Origin: Pseudomonadota bacterium
Lineage (GTDB): Bacteria; Pseudomonadota; Gammaproteobacteria; Burkholderiales; Burkholderiaceae_F
NCBI GenBank assembly: GCA_021842465.1
Contig: JAKBZN010000008.1
Coordinates: 1-64,000 of the forward strand
Length of the DNA: 64,000 nucleotides
Direction: 5' to 3'
Made by a program: the position numbers and the translations under genes. Shown piece after piece: positions 1-9,093 of this stretch. The notes beneath the pieces were generated by a model. It was given only the letters and a program-made list of their open reading frames with translations, was not told where the DNA came from and ran no database searches. Positions within the stretch are counted from its first letter, which is position 1. Each line of letters starts with the position of its first letter.

Positions 1-5
1 TCTTC

Positions 6-123
6 AGCCTGATGACCATAGCGAGGTGGAACCACTCCTTCCCATCCCGAACAGGACCGTGAAACGCCTCAGCGCCGATGATAGTGGGATGTATTTCCTG
101 TGAAAGTAGGACATCGTCAGGCT
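6..123 (+). rRNA. rrf: 5S ribosomal RNA
   Basis: The sequence folds as a 5S rRNA. The first ten bases from 6 pair with the last ten ending near 123, and the conserved internal stretches gtgaaacgcc, agcgccgatg and gaaagtagg are in the right order and spacing. The length is about 118 nt, normal for bacteria. It is the last gene of an rRNA operon whose 16S and 23S genes would lie to the left, outside the window. Exact ends are estimated from the terminal helix. Confidence 0.93.
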
Positions 124-143
124 AACCTAACTTGGTGAGAGAG

Positions 144-168
144 AAAAACCCCGCGGTGCGGGGTTTTT
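144..168 (+). terminator. Intrinsic terminator of the rRNA operon
   Basis: A perfect 11-bp stem (144-154 with 158-168) closes on a 3-nt loop. It has a GC-rich core flanked by five A on the left and five T on the right. It sits 21 nt after the 5S gene, where an rrn operon terminator is expected. The A/T symmetry means it could work in both directions. Confidence 0.92.
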
Positions 169-178
169 CGCTTTCCTC

Positions 179-194
179 GTGTCATCCATGACAC
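179..194. promoter_or_regulatory. Inverted repeat before rhlE
   Basis: A 7-bp perfect inverted repeat (gtgtcat-cc-atgacac) lies between the rRNA terminator and rhlE. It could be a regulator binding site or chance. No clear promoter hexamers could be assigned around it. Confidence 0.3.
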
Positions 195-258
195 CGATTC
201 CTGGAAGATTCGCACCGCGCTTACGCGATCCGTGCCCTTCCGCACTCGAAAGCAAATC

Positions 259-1620
259 ATGTCGTTTGAAACCCTGGGGCTAGGCGAGGCGCTCGTGCGC
301 GCGGTCGCGGACGCAGGCTATACCGAGCCCACCCCGATCCAGCGGGAGGCGATTCCCGCCGTGCTGGCTGGCGGCGACCTCCTCGCCGGTGCGCAAACCG
401 GCACGGGAAAGACCGCCTCCTTCGTACTCCCGATTCTTGAGCGCCTCCAACGCAGCAGCGCGGGAGCGCAGGACGGCGCTCGCCGCGGCGCGCGCCGGAT
501 CCGTGCGCTGATCCTGGCGCCGACCCGCGAGTTGGCGGCGCAGGTCGAGCAGAGCGTTCGCGAATACGGAAAGTATTCGCCCCTGCAGTCGCTGGCGGTA
601 TTTGGCGGCGTGTCGATCAATCCGCAGATCGAGCGCCTGCGCCGAGGGGTGGACATCCTGGTTGCGACGCCTGGGCGACTGCTGGATCACCATGGCCAGC
701 GAACGATCGACCTTTCGGGTATCGAGGTGCTCGTTCTCGATGAAGCCGACCGCATGCTGGACATGGGGTTCATTCATGACATCCGCCGCGTCCTCGCAAT
801 TTTGCCGAAGAAGCGGCAGAGCTTGCTGTTTTCCGCGACCTTTGCGGAGCCCGTCCGCGTCCTCGCGGAGTCGCTGCTGCACGAACCCAAGCGGATCCAG
901 GTGACCCCGAAGAACACCACCGTCGATGCGGTGGACCAAGTCGTGGTGCCGGTCGATGCCGCGCGCAAGGCGGACCTGCTGGAGCACTTGATCCGCGAGG
1001 GAAACTGGTTCCAGGTGTTGGTCTTCACGCGAACCAAGCACGGAGCGAACAAGCTCGCCACCCGCCTCGAGAAGTGCGGGATCAGCGCCCTGGCGATTCA
1101 CGGCAACAAGAGTCAGAACGCGCGGACGCGCGCGCTGCAGGAATTCAAAAGCGGATCGTTGCAGGTGTTGGTGGCAACCGACATCGCGGCGCGCGGGCTG
1201 GATATCGAGCAGCTCCCTCACGTGGTCAACTTCGAACTGCCGATGGTCGCGGAAGATTATGTCCACCGAATCGGCCGTACCGGTCGCGCGGGGGCACGCG
1301 GCGAGGCCATCTCGCTGGTTGCCGTCGACGAAGCACCGCGCTTGCGCGATATCGAGCGCCTGACGAAGCGCGACCTGCCGCGGCGAACGGTTTCGGGATT
1401 CGAACCTGAGCGTCCACTGCCCGATGCCGGGTCCGGCGGGCCGCGGAAGCGGAGCGATTCCCGTCCCGCGGCGAACCGCGGCCCGAACCATGCTCCGGCG
1501 CGTGCAGGGAGCCGCGGTCCGGCCGGTGGGGCGCGCCATGACACCGGCGGCCGGCCGGGGGCGGGCCGGCGCCACGGCGAAAAGGGCGGAGAAAGGCGCG
1601 CTAACCGGACCACCGGCTAG
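259..1620 (+). CDS. rhlE: DEAD-box RNA helicase, RhlE type
   Basis: ATP-dependent RNA helicase of the RhlE group, expected to act in RNA remodelling such as ribosome assembly or RNA decay. Counting from the ATG at 259 (453 aa), the Q-motif region is near residues 8-28, motif I AQTGTGKT is 45-52, DEAD is 162-165, SAT 193-195, and motif [10 protein letters not shown] 337-344. The last 65 or so residues are an Arg/Gly/Pro-rich basic tail typical of RhlE. An in-frame GTG at 232 would add nine residues. I prefer ATG 259 because family members begin with the same MSFxxLGL. It stands alone between the rrn terminator and the MglA-like operon. Confidence 0.93.
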   Translation: MSFETLGLGEALVRAVADAGYTEPTPIQREAIPAVLAGGDLLAGAQTGTGKTASFVLPILERLQRSSAGAQDGARRGARRIRALILAPTRELAAQVEQSVREYGKYSPLQSLAVFGGVSINPQIERLRRGVDILVATPGRLLDHHGQRTIDLSGIEVLVLDEADRMLDMGFIHDIRRVLAILPKKRQSLLFSATFAEPVRVLAESLLHEPKRIQVTPKNTTVDAVDQVVVPVDAARKADLLEHLIREGNWFQVLVFTRTKHGANKLATRLEKCGISALAIHGNKSQNARTRALQEFKSGSLQVLVATDIAARGLDIEQLPHVVNFELPMVAEDYVHRIGRTGRAGARGEAISLVAVDEAPRLRDIERLTKRDLPRRTVSGFEPERPLPDAGSGGPRKRSDSRPAANRGPNHAPARAGSRGPAGGARHDTGGRPGAGRRHGEKGGERRANRTTG

Positions 1621-1688
1621 CGCGCGTTTCCGTACGCTGAGGCAATTCCAAGGTCCAGCAGGGCGCAGGATGCGCCCGCGGAGTTGCC

Positions 1689-2333
1689 ATGGCGGAGTTC
1701 GACGAGTCTGCAAACCGACTCACCCTGAAGCTCGTCTACTACGGGCCGGCGCTGAGCGGAAAGACGACGAACCTCCTGCAGTTGCATGACCGACTGGCCC
1801 CGCCGGTGAAGGGGGACGTGATGAGCCTCGATACGCGAGGCGATCGCACGCTCTTTTTCGATCTCCTTCCGATCGGGGTTCGATTGCCGGACGGCCTGCT
1901 GTTGCGGATGAAGGTCTATACCGTGCCGGGCCAGGTCGCCCACGACGGGACGCGCAAGGCCGTCCTGTCGCGGGCCGACGGGGTCGCGTTCATCGCCGAC
2001 TCGCAGCGCGGCCAAAGCGTCAACAATGGCGAATCGTTCGAAAATCTTGCCGCGAACTGCGCGCGCGTCGGAATCGACTTCGACACGCTGCCCTTGGTCG
2101 TCCAGTACAACAAGCGGGATTTGCCGGAGGCCCTGACCGAAGCGGAAATCGGGGCACGTTGGTGTGGCGCCCGCTGGCCCTTGCTGTTCGCATCGGCCCT
2201 GGCCGGGCCGGGCGTGTCCGAGACCTTTGCCACGCTACTGCGCGCGGCGGTTCGACGCGTCCATGCCGAAACCGGGCTGTTCGGTGGGTACCCCGCCGAC
2301 GAAACGGTATTGGCGGCGCTGGGGTTGGCATGA
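1689..2333 (+). CDS. MglA-like small Ras-family GTPase
   Basis: A 214-aa single-domain GTPase resembling MglA, which in Myxococcus sets cell polarity and controls type IV pili and gliding. The P-loop GPALSGKT spans residues 19-26. An MglA-style switch region (DTRGDRTLFFDLLP) is at 48-61, the VPGQ G3 element at 79-82, and NKRD (base specificity) at 141-144. The ATG at 1689 is preceded by a cggag site. The stop overlaps the next gene's start (ATGA at 2330-2333), so the two are translationally coupled. No MglB/roadblock-type activating partner is in the window. The family call is firm. A role in pilus or motor positioning is inferred from the neighbouring motor ATPase. Confidence 0.87.
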   Translation: MAEFDESANRLTLKLVYYGPALSGKTTNLLQLHDRLAPPVKGDVMSLDTRGDRTLFFDLLPIGVRLPDGLLLRMKVYTVPGQVAHDGTRKAVLSRADGVAFIADSQRGQSVNNGESFENLAANCARVGIDFDTLPLVVQYNKRDLPEALTEAEIGARWCGARWPLLFASALAGPGVSETFATLLRAAVRRVHAETGLFGGYPADETVLAALGLA

Positions 2334-3586
2334 ACGAGATTCGATTGCCGCAGGAGGCTGGGGCCCCGGCCGGTGCCGTTTTCGATCGCGATCGGAGCCT
2401 GCGTGAACTTCTCGAGGACCTGCCGATGTCGGAAATCGGAGAGGCGATCGAGTGGCTGTGCGGGCCGTACGTCCTGGTCGACGCCGCCGGTGGGCATCAC
2501 AGCGGGCGGGGGACCATTGCGGGCGGGCATGCCGAGGTTCCGGTTCGGTGGCAGGCGGAGCCGATCGGTTTCCTGCGCGCGCCGGCTGCCGTCGAACCCG
2601 CCGCCTTGCGCGCCGCCGGCGATTTGCTGGAAGCGATCATCGCGTCGGCGGCCCGGTACGCCATGGCGCGCGACCTCCACAGCGAGTCCGTGGCCGCCGA
2701 TTATGAAGCGCTGCAGCAAAAACACGCGCAACTCGTGGCATCGGAGGCGCGATATCGCGACTTGGCCGCCGGCCTGGAGCGGCGGGTCGCCGAGCAGGTG
2801 AAGGCGCTCGACAACGGCTACCGGCAGGTCTACCGTGCCGAGAAGCTCGCATCGGTCGGGCGTCTGGCGGCCGGTGTGGCCCATGAGATCAACAACCCGA
2901 TCGGCTTCGTGCATAGCAACCTGGCTACCGCGCGCGAATATGTCGAGAAATTCCAACGGCTCGGGGAGGCCCTTCGCGCAGGAGCACAAGGCGGGGTGGC
3001 GGAAGCGCGATGGCGTGAACTCGACCTCGACTACGTCCTGGGCGATTTCTCCGCGCTGATCGAGGAAAGCATCGCGGGCGCGGACCGGATTGCGGCGATC
3101 GTTGGGGACTTGCGGCGTGCGGCCAACATCGACCGATCGGAGGAAGCGCTCGCTGACGTCAACGAACTCATTCAGTCGGCCGCAGCGCTCGCGTCGAACG
3201 GTACCGCGGCACACCCCCGGATACAACTCCAACTGGGAAGCGTATCCCGGATCCATTGCCGGCCCGCGCAGATCAGCGAACTTGTCCGGAACCTGCTGGT
3301 CAATTCGATTGCCGCGACAAGCGCCGGCGGAGAGATCACAGTCCGGACCGAAATGGCCGATTCCTGCCTCGTCCTGGAAGTCGCCGACACCGGCGAGGGA
3401 ATCGCACCCGATACGCTGCCCCGGGTATTCGACCCATTCTTTACCACCCGCGCCGTCGGCCAAGGTACCGGCCTTGGGTTGACGGTATGCCGGGACATCG
3501 TCGAAGCGCACAAGGGCACCATCGATCTCGCCAGCGAACCCGGGCGGGGAACCACCGTGACGGTGCGCATCCCGCCGGCTTGCTAG
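2330..3586 (+). CDS. Soluble sensor histidine kinase
   Basis: A 418-aa histidine kinase without membrane segments, so cytoplasmic. Residues 1-110 form an unrecognised N-terminal sensory part. A coiled coil (about 120-170) leads to the dimerisation/phosphoacceptor helix with HEINNP; the phosphorylated residue would be His185. The C-terminal ATPase domain has an N box (NLLVNS), DTGEGIAP, FDPFFTT and GTGLGL. The ATG overlaps the stop of the MglA-like GTPase, and the receiver-motor fusion starts 14 nt downstream. That makes the fused receiver the obvious phosphorylation target, though this is inference. The HEINNP box is of the same kind as in the second kinase at 7266-8210. Confidence 0.9.
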   Translation: MNEIRLPQEAGAPAGAVFDRDRSLRELLEDLPMSEIGEAIEWLCGPYVLVDAAGGHHSGRGTIAGGHAEVPVRWQAEPIGFLRAPAAVEPAALRAAGDLLEAIIASAARYAMARDLHSESVAADYEALQQKHAQLVASEARYRDLAAGLERRVAEQVKALDNGYRQVYRAEKLASVGRLAAGVAHEINNPIGFVHSNLATAREYVEKFQRLGEALRAGAQGGVAEARWRELDLDYVLGDFSALIEESIAGADRIAAIVGDLRRAANIDRSEEALADVNELIQSAAALASNGTAAHPRIQLQLGSVSRIHCRPAQISELVRNLLVNSIAATSAGGEITVRTEMADSCLVLEVADTGEGIAPDTLPRVFDPFFTTRAVGQGTGLGLTVCRDIVEAHKGTIDLASEPGRGTTVTVRIPPAC

Positions 3587-3600
3587 CGGAATCTCCCACC

Positions 3601-5838
3601 ATGTCGAACCTCGCCGCATTTTTTACTGGCGCCGATGGCGCGGGACTCGCCGCCGAGGCGGCAGGCTCGCGGGCTCGCTACCGCCTCCTGATCGTCGATG
3701 ACGAGCCCAACGTATTGCGGGCCCTGGAGCGCGTCTTCCGCCAGGAAAATTACGAAATCGTCACGGCGCCGAATGGCGTCGAAGCCTTGCGCGTTCTCGA
3801 GCAACAGGAAGCCCAGGTGGTCATCTCCGACTACCTCATGCCCCGGATGAACGGCGCCGACTTCCTGCGGCAAGTGAAGGCGGCGTATCCGGACACGATC
3901 CGGATCATGCTTACCGGTCACGCCGATAGCGGTGCCGTGATGGGCGCGGTAAAGGATGGCGCGGTATACAAGTTCATTCTCAAGCCCTGGAATGACGACG
4001 ATCTGCGGTTGAGCGTCGCGCTGGCGATCGAGCAGTACGAACTGGCGCGGAAGAACCGGGCGCTGCAGCAGGAAAATCGCGCCAAGGAGCGGGAAATTTC
4101 CGCCTTGGCGCGGATGGCAGTCAACAATCGCAGCCAACTCGCCCTGCTGTTGAACAAGAGGGCCCTGCTCACTTCCCAGCAGGTGCAGGAGTTGCACCGC
4201 CTCCAGCAGCAGCGCAAGGAGCCCATGATCAAGCTCATCGTCGAGCGAGGATGGGTGGAGGAACGCCGGATCTTCGAAATTCTGCGAAACGACATGCTGG
4301 CGGAGGAAGTCGCGCTGCCGGAGTTCTCGATCGATCCGGCGGTGGCGGCGCTCGTTCCGCTTTCGTTTTGCACCCGCGAGTGGGTCCTGCCGGTTCGGCT
4401 GACCGGGCGCAAGCTTTTGCTTGCCATGGCCGATCCGCTCGATGCGGGCCTGCTCTCCGACGTGCGATTCGTCACCGGCCTGGAAATCGTGCCGGCGCTC
4501 GCGGAGGTGGTGGCGATCAAGGCGAAGATCGGCGAAGTGTATGGCGGCAGCGAAACCACGGATCTGCGGGAACTCACTTCGGTCGTCGACGTCGCCGATC
4601 CCTATGAGGGAATCGAGATCGTCATCGAAGACGACGACGACGTCGCACTCGAGGAATTGTTGCGTCAGACGGAGGAGCCGCCATCGATCCGCCTTGCGAA
4701 CTCGATCGTGCTGGAGGCGATTCGGCTGAAGGCAAGCGACATCCACATCCAGCCGCGGACCAAGAACATCGCCGTGCGGTATCGAATCGACGGCGTGCTG
4801 ATCGACAAGTTCCAGATTCCGAGCAGCCTTCACCAGTCTTTGGTGTCGCGCATCAAAGTCATGGCCGAGCTCGACATCAGCGAGCGTCGCCGTCCGCAGG
4901 ACGGCCGCATCACCGTCAAGACGCCGACCCGCATCGTCGACCTGCGAATCTCGACGCTTCCGACGATCAACGGCGAGAAGGTGGTCATGCGAATCCTGGA
5001 TCGCAATTCGGCGGCCCTGTCGCTCGAACAACTGGGATTCGTTGAACGCGATCTGCCGCGAATCCAGCGCATCGCGGACAAGCCCCAGGGGATCATCCTG
5101 GCGACGGGCCCGACGGGAAGCGGAAAGACGACCACGCTCTACAGCCTGTTGCAGCACAGCGCGACGCCGGGCAAGAACTACATCACCCTGGAAGACCCGG
5201 TCGAGTACTACATGGATCAGGCCGGGCAGGTGCTGATTCGGGAACGGATCGGCCTCACGTTCCCGGTTGCGCTGCGCGCGATCTTGCGACAGGATCCGGA
5301 CGTGATCCTGCTCGGAGAGATCCGCGACGCGGAAACCGCGGAGGTCGCATTTCATGCCGCATCGACGGGTCATGTCGTGTTCTCCACCCTGCATACCAAT
5401 TCGGCGGCGGCGACGGTTTCGCGCCTTCTCGACCTGGGCTTGAAGCGGGAGATCATTGCCACCACGCTCGAGGGCATCATCGCGCAGCGCTTGGCGCGCA
5501 AGGTTTGCGCGCATTGCGGGGAGGACCACGAGCCGGACCACGGACTGCTTGCGCAACTGGGTCCGCGTTTCGTCGAGGAAGTGTCGTCGGTCCGCCGCGG
5601 ACGGGGTTGCGGGCAGTGCCATGGCACCGGGTATCTCGGCCGCGTCGGTCTTTACGAGGTGCTATCCCCCGACGACACGCTGCGCCAGCAGATCGCCGCA
5701 GGAGCGAGCGTTCTCGAGATGGCGCGCAGCGCCCGCGAGCGCGGGTTCGCACCGCTGATTGACGACGCACTCGAGAAGATCAAAGGCGGACTGACCAATC
5801 CGGAGGAAATTTTCCGGGTCCTGGGTCCGCAGAACTGA
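3601..5838 (+). CDS. Receiver domain fused to GspE/PilB-type motor ATPase
   Basis: A 745-aa fusion. Residues about 27-145 are a CheY-like receiver (acid pair D33-D34, phospho-acceptor D77 in VISDYLMP, K128 in KPW). A coiled coil (145-200) follows, then a GspE-II/MshEN-like domain (about 195-330), and a type II secretion/type IV pilus ATPase: Walker A GPTGSGKT 503-510, Walker B region LLGEIRDAETAE, and STLHTN. A zinc-type cysteine pair set (C636/C639 and C670/C673) completes a GspE/PilB-class enzyme. The usual RLG start of the cyclic-di-GMP-binding MshEN motif is replaced near 208-211 (PMIK), so classic binding at that first motif is doubtful. Receiver fusion suggests direct control of the motor by phosphorylation. 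No pilin, platform or secretin gene is adjacent. ATG 3601 is chosen because it gives an intact receiver. Confidence 0.9.
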   Translation: MSNLAAFFTGADGAGLAAEAAGSRARYRLLIVDDEPNVLRALERVFRQENYEIVTAPNGVEALRVLEQQEAQVVISDYLMPRMNGADFLRQVKAAYPDTIRIMLTGHADSGAVMGAVKDGAVYKFILKPWNDDDLRLSVALAIEQYELARKNRALQQENRAKEREISALARMAVNNRSQLALLLNKRALLTSQQVQELHRLQQQRKEPMIKLIVERGWVEERRIFEILRNDMLAEEVALPEFSIDPAVAALVPLSFCTREWVLPVRLTGRKLLLAMADPLDAGLLSDVRFVTGLEIVPALAEVVAIKAKIGEVYGGSETTDLRELTSVVDVADPYEGIEIVIEDDDDVALEELLRQTEEPPSIRLANSIVLEAIRLKASDIHIQPRTKNIAVRYRIDGVLIDKFQIPSSLHQSLVSRIKVMAELDISERRRPQDGRITVKTPTRIVDLRISTLPTINGEKVVMRILDRNSAALSLEQLGFVERDLPRIQRIADKPQGIILATGPTGSGKTTTLYSLLQHSATPGKNYITLEDPVEYYMDQAGQVLIRERIGLTFPVALRAILRQDPDVILLGEIRDAETAEVAFHAASTGHVVFSTLHTNSAAATVSRLLDLGLKREIIATTLEGIIAQRLARKVCAHCGEDHEPDHGLLAQLGPRFVEEVSSVRRGRGCGQCHGTGYLGRVGLYEVLSPDDTLRQQIAAGASVLEMARSARERGFAPLIDDALEKIKGGLTNPEEIFRVLGPQN

Positions 5839-5873
5839 GGAAGACCGTCCGCGAGCGCGCGCCGACTCCCGGG

Positions 5874-5893
5874 TCGCCCGCCATGGCGGGCGA
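5874..5893. terminator. Palindrome between convergent operons
   Basis: A perfect 20-nt palindrome (tcgcccgcca / tggcgggcga) lies in the 59-nt gap between the convergent ends of the motor gene and the HD-GYP gene. Position suggests a bidirectional transcription stop. It lacks a T tract, so it is only terminator-like. Confidence 0.4.
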
Positions 5894-5897
5894 AGTC

Positions 5898-7250
5898 TCA
5901 GGAGTGGAGCGGCTCGCTCCGGATCTGCAGTCGAATCGGATGTCCGGCGCGAATTTCGTATTGACGGATCCGCCGGATCAACGGCTCCGTCAATACGTGT
6001 CCGGCAACGAGCAGCAGCACCCCTTGCGGCGACAGGAAGTCGGCCGCGAGGACCATTCCGGTTGCCAGGTCGATGGTCGCCATCGGCACGGCGGCCGCTC
6101 CCGCAGCCGGTGGCTGGCGACGTTCGGCCAGCCGGATCTGCAGGAAGAGGTCCACCACTTCGGGATCGAACTGGGTTCCGCGTCCCTGCCGCAAGAGGAT
6201 CTGCGCCTCTTCTTCATTCAGCATCGCGCCGCCCAGATGCCCGTTTTGGAGTTCATCGAAGGCATCGGCGACGGCGAGAATGCGCGCGCTCCGGCTGATC
6301 TCGAGCCCCGTCTTGTGGTCCGGGTAGCCCAGGCCGTCGTACCGCTCATGGTGCTCGTGGATGATTGCCGCGACCCCATGGAGATCTTCCAGCGGCATGA
6401 GCAATTGTTCACCCAGCACGGGGTGCTGTTGGTATTGGGCGAGTTCCTCGGGCTCCATCCGGGCGACCGGCTTCGCCAGCATTGCGTCCGGCAGGCCGAT
6501 GTGCCCGATGTCGTGCAGGAGCGCCGCGACGAACAGATCCTGCTTCTCGGTTTCCTCCAGGTCCATCGCTTGCGCAATTGCCCGAGCCAAACCGGCAACG
6601 CGGCGGCCGTGACCACCCAGGCGTCCGCCGCGCAATTCCAGGACGTTGGAGAACACCTTGATCGAGGTGAGGAAGCTCGACTTGAGCTTCCGGTTGGCTT
6701 GCGCCAGTTCCTGGGTGCGCTCCTGCACCCGTTCCTCCAGATGCTCGTTGAGCGCGCGCAACGCGAGGTTCTGCTGTTGCGTAAGCGCTTCCAGCCGATC
6801 CTTGTCGCGTTGCAGCGCGACGCGTTCCAGGCCCGCTTGAACTGCGGCGCGCAGTTCCGATTCGCCCCAGGGTTTGTTGAGATAGCGGTGGATCCGCCCT
6901 CGGTTGACGGCGGCGATGGCCGCGTCCATGTCCGCATGCCCGGTGAGAAGAATGCGGATCGTCTCCGGCCAGAGATCCTGGACCTGTTCGAGAAATTGCG
7001 CGCCATCCATCCCCGGCATCCGCATGTCGGAAATCACCACGTCGATCGGTGTTTCCCGCAGAATGGCAAGCCCCTCCGTGCCGCTACCCGCGGTGAGCAC
7101 GCGCAGATCCGGTGTCCGGAGGGAGCGCCGCAGAGACGCGAGAATGTTGGGCTCGTCGTCGACGCAGAGCACTGTCGGTGGAGGCGTCGTCTGTACGGTA
7201 ACGGCAAGGCCTTGCGGCTCGTCGACGGAATCCGGGTGCGATGCGGTCAT
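5898..7250 (-). CDS. Receiver - HD-GYP cyclic-di-GMP phosphodiesterase
   Basis: A 450-aa RpfG-like response regulator. The receiver is at about 25-145 (phospho-acceptor D75 in VISDMRMP, KPW near 126-128). A coiled-coil linker at 145-192 leads to an HD-GYP domain (about 195-370) with H246-D247 in LLHDIGHIGLPD and HHERYDGLGYP ending at 308-310. The HD and GYP signatures are intact, so hydrolysis of cyclic di-GMP is expected. The last 60 residues (TGMVLAADFLSPQG and following) match an accessory segment common on such proteins. It is the last gene of a five-gene leftward operon, 15 nt after the kinase gene, which is the likely phosphodonor. The start has an aggaac site. Confidence 0.92.
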   Translation of the reverse strand: MTASHPDSVDEPQGLAVTVQTTPPPTVLCVDDEPNILASLRRSLRTPDLRVLTAGSGTEGLAILRETPIDVVISDMRMPGMDGAQFLEQVQDLWPETIRILLTGHADMDAAIAAVNRGRIHRYLNKPWGESELRAAVQAGLERVALQRDKDRLEALTQQQNLALRALNEHLEERVQERTQELAQANRKLKSSFLTSIKVFSNVLELRGGRLGGHGRRVAGLARAIAQAMDLEETEKQDLFVAALLHDIGHIGLPDAMLAKPVARMEPEELAQYQQHPVLGEQLLMPLEDLHGVAAIIHEHHERYDGLGYPDHKTGLEISRSARILAVADAFDELQNGHLGGAMLNEEEAQILLRQGRGTQFDPEVVDLFLQIRLAERRQPPAAGAAAVPMATIDLATGMVLAADFLSPQGVLLLVAGHVLTEPLIRRIRQYEIRAGHPIRLQIRSEPLHS

Positions 7251-7265
7251 GGCGGTTCCTTGTCC

Positions 7266-8210
7266 CTAAGCGGTCGGTGGTTCGGGTTGCCGCACCGGAA
7301 GGCGGACGACGAAGCGCGTCCCTTTCCCGGGTTCGCTATGCACCTCGATGTCGCCGTGGTGCTTCCGGACGATGCCATAGGAAAGCGATAGCCCAAGCCC
7401 GGTTCCCTGTCCGATCGGCTTCGTCGTGAAGAACGGATCGAAAATGCGCGCGACGTTTTCGGGTGCGATGCCACAGCCATCGTCGGCAACCTCGATCCGA
7501 ACCCGGCCATCGGAGCGGTCGTACGCAGTGCGGATGGAAATGGTGCCGCGGCGCTTTCCATCCATCGCCTGGGCGGCATTGACGAGCAGGTTCAGGATGA
7601 TCTGGTTGATTTCGGAGGGAAGGCATTCCACCTCGGGCAGATCGCCGTACTCGCGGATCACGTCGGCCTTGTACTTGATCTCGTTGTTGACGATGTTGAG
7701 CGTCGATTCGATGCCGCGATGGATGTCCGCATGCTCCCACTCCTGCCGGGCGTCGACGCGCGAAAAATCCTTGAGATCCTGGACGATCTTGCGCACGCGC
7801 TCGATCCCTTCGCGAGACTCCGCCACCAGCGTCGGGATGTCTTCCTTGAGGAAGTCGAGTTCGATCTCCTCGCGCAACTGCCGAAGTTGCATGCGAACCA
7901 TGGGGTCCGCCACCAGCGGTTCCGCCCGTTCGTAGGCATCCAGCATGCGGAACAGCTGCATGACGTAGTTCTCGAGACTGCCGAAGTTGCAGAACACGTA
8001 TCCAACCGGATTGTTGATCTCGTGGGCAACGCCGGCGGCAAGCTGGCCGATCGACGCCAGTTTCTCCGATTGCATCAGCATGTTCCGGGTCTGCGAGAGC
8101 TTCCGGTTCGCCTCCTTGAGTTCCTCGTTGGCGCGGATGAGATTGCGGATCTGGTCTGCATCGTGCGCAGTCCCGGCCGGAGCGGGGACGAAGGAATCAT
8201 CGGAGTCCAT
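7266..8210 (-). CDS. Soluble sensor histidine kinase, second of the locus
   Basis: A 314-aa cytoplasmic kinase with almost no sensor domain. A short coiled coil (about 20-50) precedes LASIGQLAAGVAHEINNP with phospho-acceptor His63. The C-terminal ATPase domain has LNLLVNAAQA, DDGCGIAP, FDPFFTTKPIGQGTGLGL. Lacking its own input domain, it probably takes signals from partner proteins. The ATG at 8210 overlaps the end of the HDOD gene by 14 nt. A longer in-frame opening upstream is out of register with the HDOD protein and is not credible. Likely substrates are the receivers of the HD-GYP protein downstream and the EAL protein upstream. Confidence 0.9.
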   Translation of the reverse strand: MDSDDSFVPAPAGTAHDADQIRNLIRANEELKEANRKLSQTRNMLMQSEKLASIGQLAAGVAHEINNPVGYVFCNFGSLENYVMQLFRMLDAYERAEPLVADPMVRMQLRQLREEIELDFLKEDIPTLVAESREGIERVRKIVQDLKDFSRVDARQEWEHADIHRGIESTLNIVNNEIKYKADVIREYGDLPEVECLPSEINQIILNLLVNAAQAMDGKRRGTISIRTAYDRSDGRVRIEVADDGCGIAPENVARIFDPFFTTKPIGQGTGLGLSLSYGIVRKHHGDIEVHSEPGKGTRFVVRLPVRQPEPPTA

Positions 8211-9093
8211 GCCGTATCTCCCGGAACGCGATTTCGACGCGCCGGAACAGGCGCAGGAATGTCTCGGTCGACAATGGAAGCCGATCCCACGACGCCCGCT
8301 GCATGGGCGGAACCAGGTCGTCGCCGGCGGGATGGAGGTCGAGTGCGTGGGCGATGCCGTCAGCGTTGTGGACGAGGTCGGCAAGCGAGGCGGGGTCCGG
8401 CCGCCTGGGTGCGGGTTCAACGACGCCATCCGAATCCTCGTCCTCGATCGACCGATGACCGGGGTTGTGGTGCCAGGCGATCGCATCGATGACCGGTTCG
8501 GTGAAGTGCCAGTGCGCGGCAATCCACGCGCCGACCTGGCAGTGGTCGATCCCCAATGACGCACGTTCGGCATCGATCCGGGGCAGGTCGCGATCCCGCG
8601 CATCATGGACGACCGCACTGTACTCCTGCGGGAAATGGGAGGCGAGGGCGAGCGAACCCAGATCGTGGATCAACCCCGCGGTGAAGGCTTCGTTCATCGC
8701 ATGGCCGGACTCCCGCGCAAGTTCCTGTGCGGCGATCGCCGTCGCCAGGGAGTGCTCCCAATACTTGGAAAAGTCGAACGTCGGGCAGCCGGGGCCGTGA
8801 AACGGCTGCGCCAGGGACTCCTGCATCACGATGGTTTCGACGGTGCGCAAGCCGATGAGGCGGATCGCGTCCCCGACCGTGGCGATCGATCCCGACATCC
8901 CGTAAAACGACGAGTTGGCAACCCGCAGGATCCGTGCCGTGATGGCCGGATCGATGTCGATCTTTCGCGCCAGATCGTCGAACCCGACGTCCTCATCGCG
9001 AAACGCGACCATCAACTCGTGCACCGCCGCGGGAAGCATCGGCAGCGTCTGGACGCGCTCGCGGATCCGGTCGGCATCGATGCGCGCCATCAT
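8197..9093 (-). CDS. HDOD domain signalling protein
   Basis: A 298-aa protein with an HDOD domain (about residues 8-210), a relative of HD phosphohydrolases that often lacks catalysis and acts as a scaffold in signalling. Visible landmarks are LPMLPAAVHEL, DPAITARILRVANSSFYG, an HD pair (H143-D144, IHDLGSLAL) and AIAWHHNPGHRS. The start is ATG-ATG at 9093 with ggagcgg upstream. The stop of the 58-aa gene lies inside this ATGATG, and this gene's end overlaps the kinase gene. This coupling implies fixed stoichiometry with the kinase. HDOD proteins next to EAL and HD-GYP genes are usually part of cyclic-di-GMP or kinase networks. The exact role is unknown. Confidence 0.88.
   Translation of the reverse strand: MMARIDADRIRERVQTLPMLPAAVHELMVAFRDEDVGFDDLARKIDIDPAITARILRVANSSFYGMSGSIATVGDAIRLIGLRTVETIVMQESLAQPFHGPGCPTFDFSKYWEHSLATAIAAQELARESGHAMNEAFTAGLIHDLGSLALASHFPQEYSAVVHDARDRDLPRIDAERASLGIDHCQVGAWIAAHWHFTEPVIDAIAWHHNPGHRSIEDEDSDGVVEPAPRRPDPASLADLVHNADGIAHALDLHPAGDDLVPPMQRASWDRLPLSTETFLRLFRRVEIAFREIRHGLR

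Noticed and set aside
232-258. Nine-residue N-terminal extension of RhlE from GTG 232
   Set aside because: Family members start at the MSFETLGL methionine.
5883-7391. A 502-codon + strand frame over the HD-GYP gene
   Set aside because: Antisense shadow; the opposite strand has intact receiver and HD-GYP motifs.
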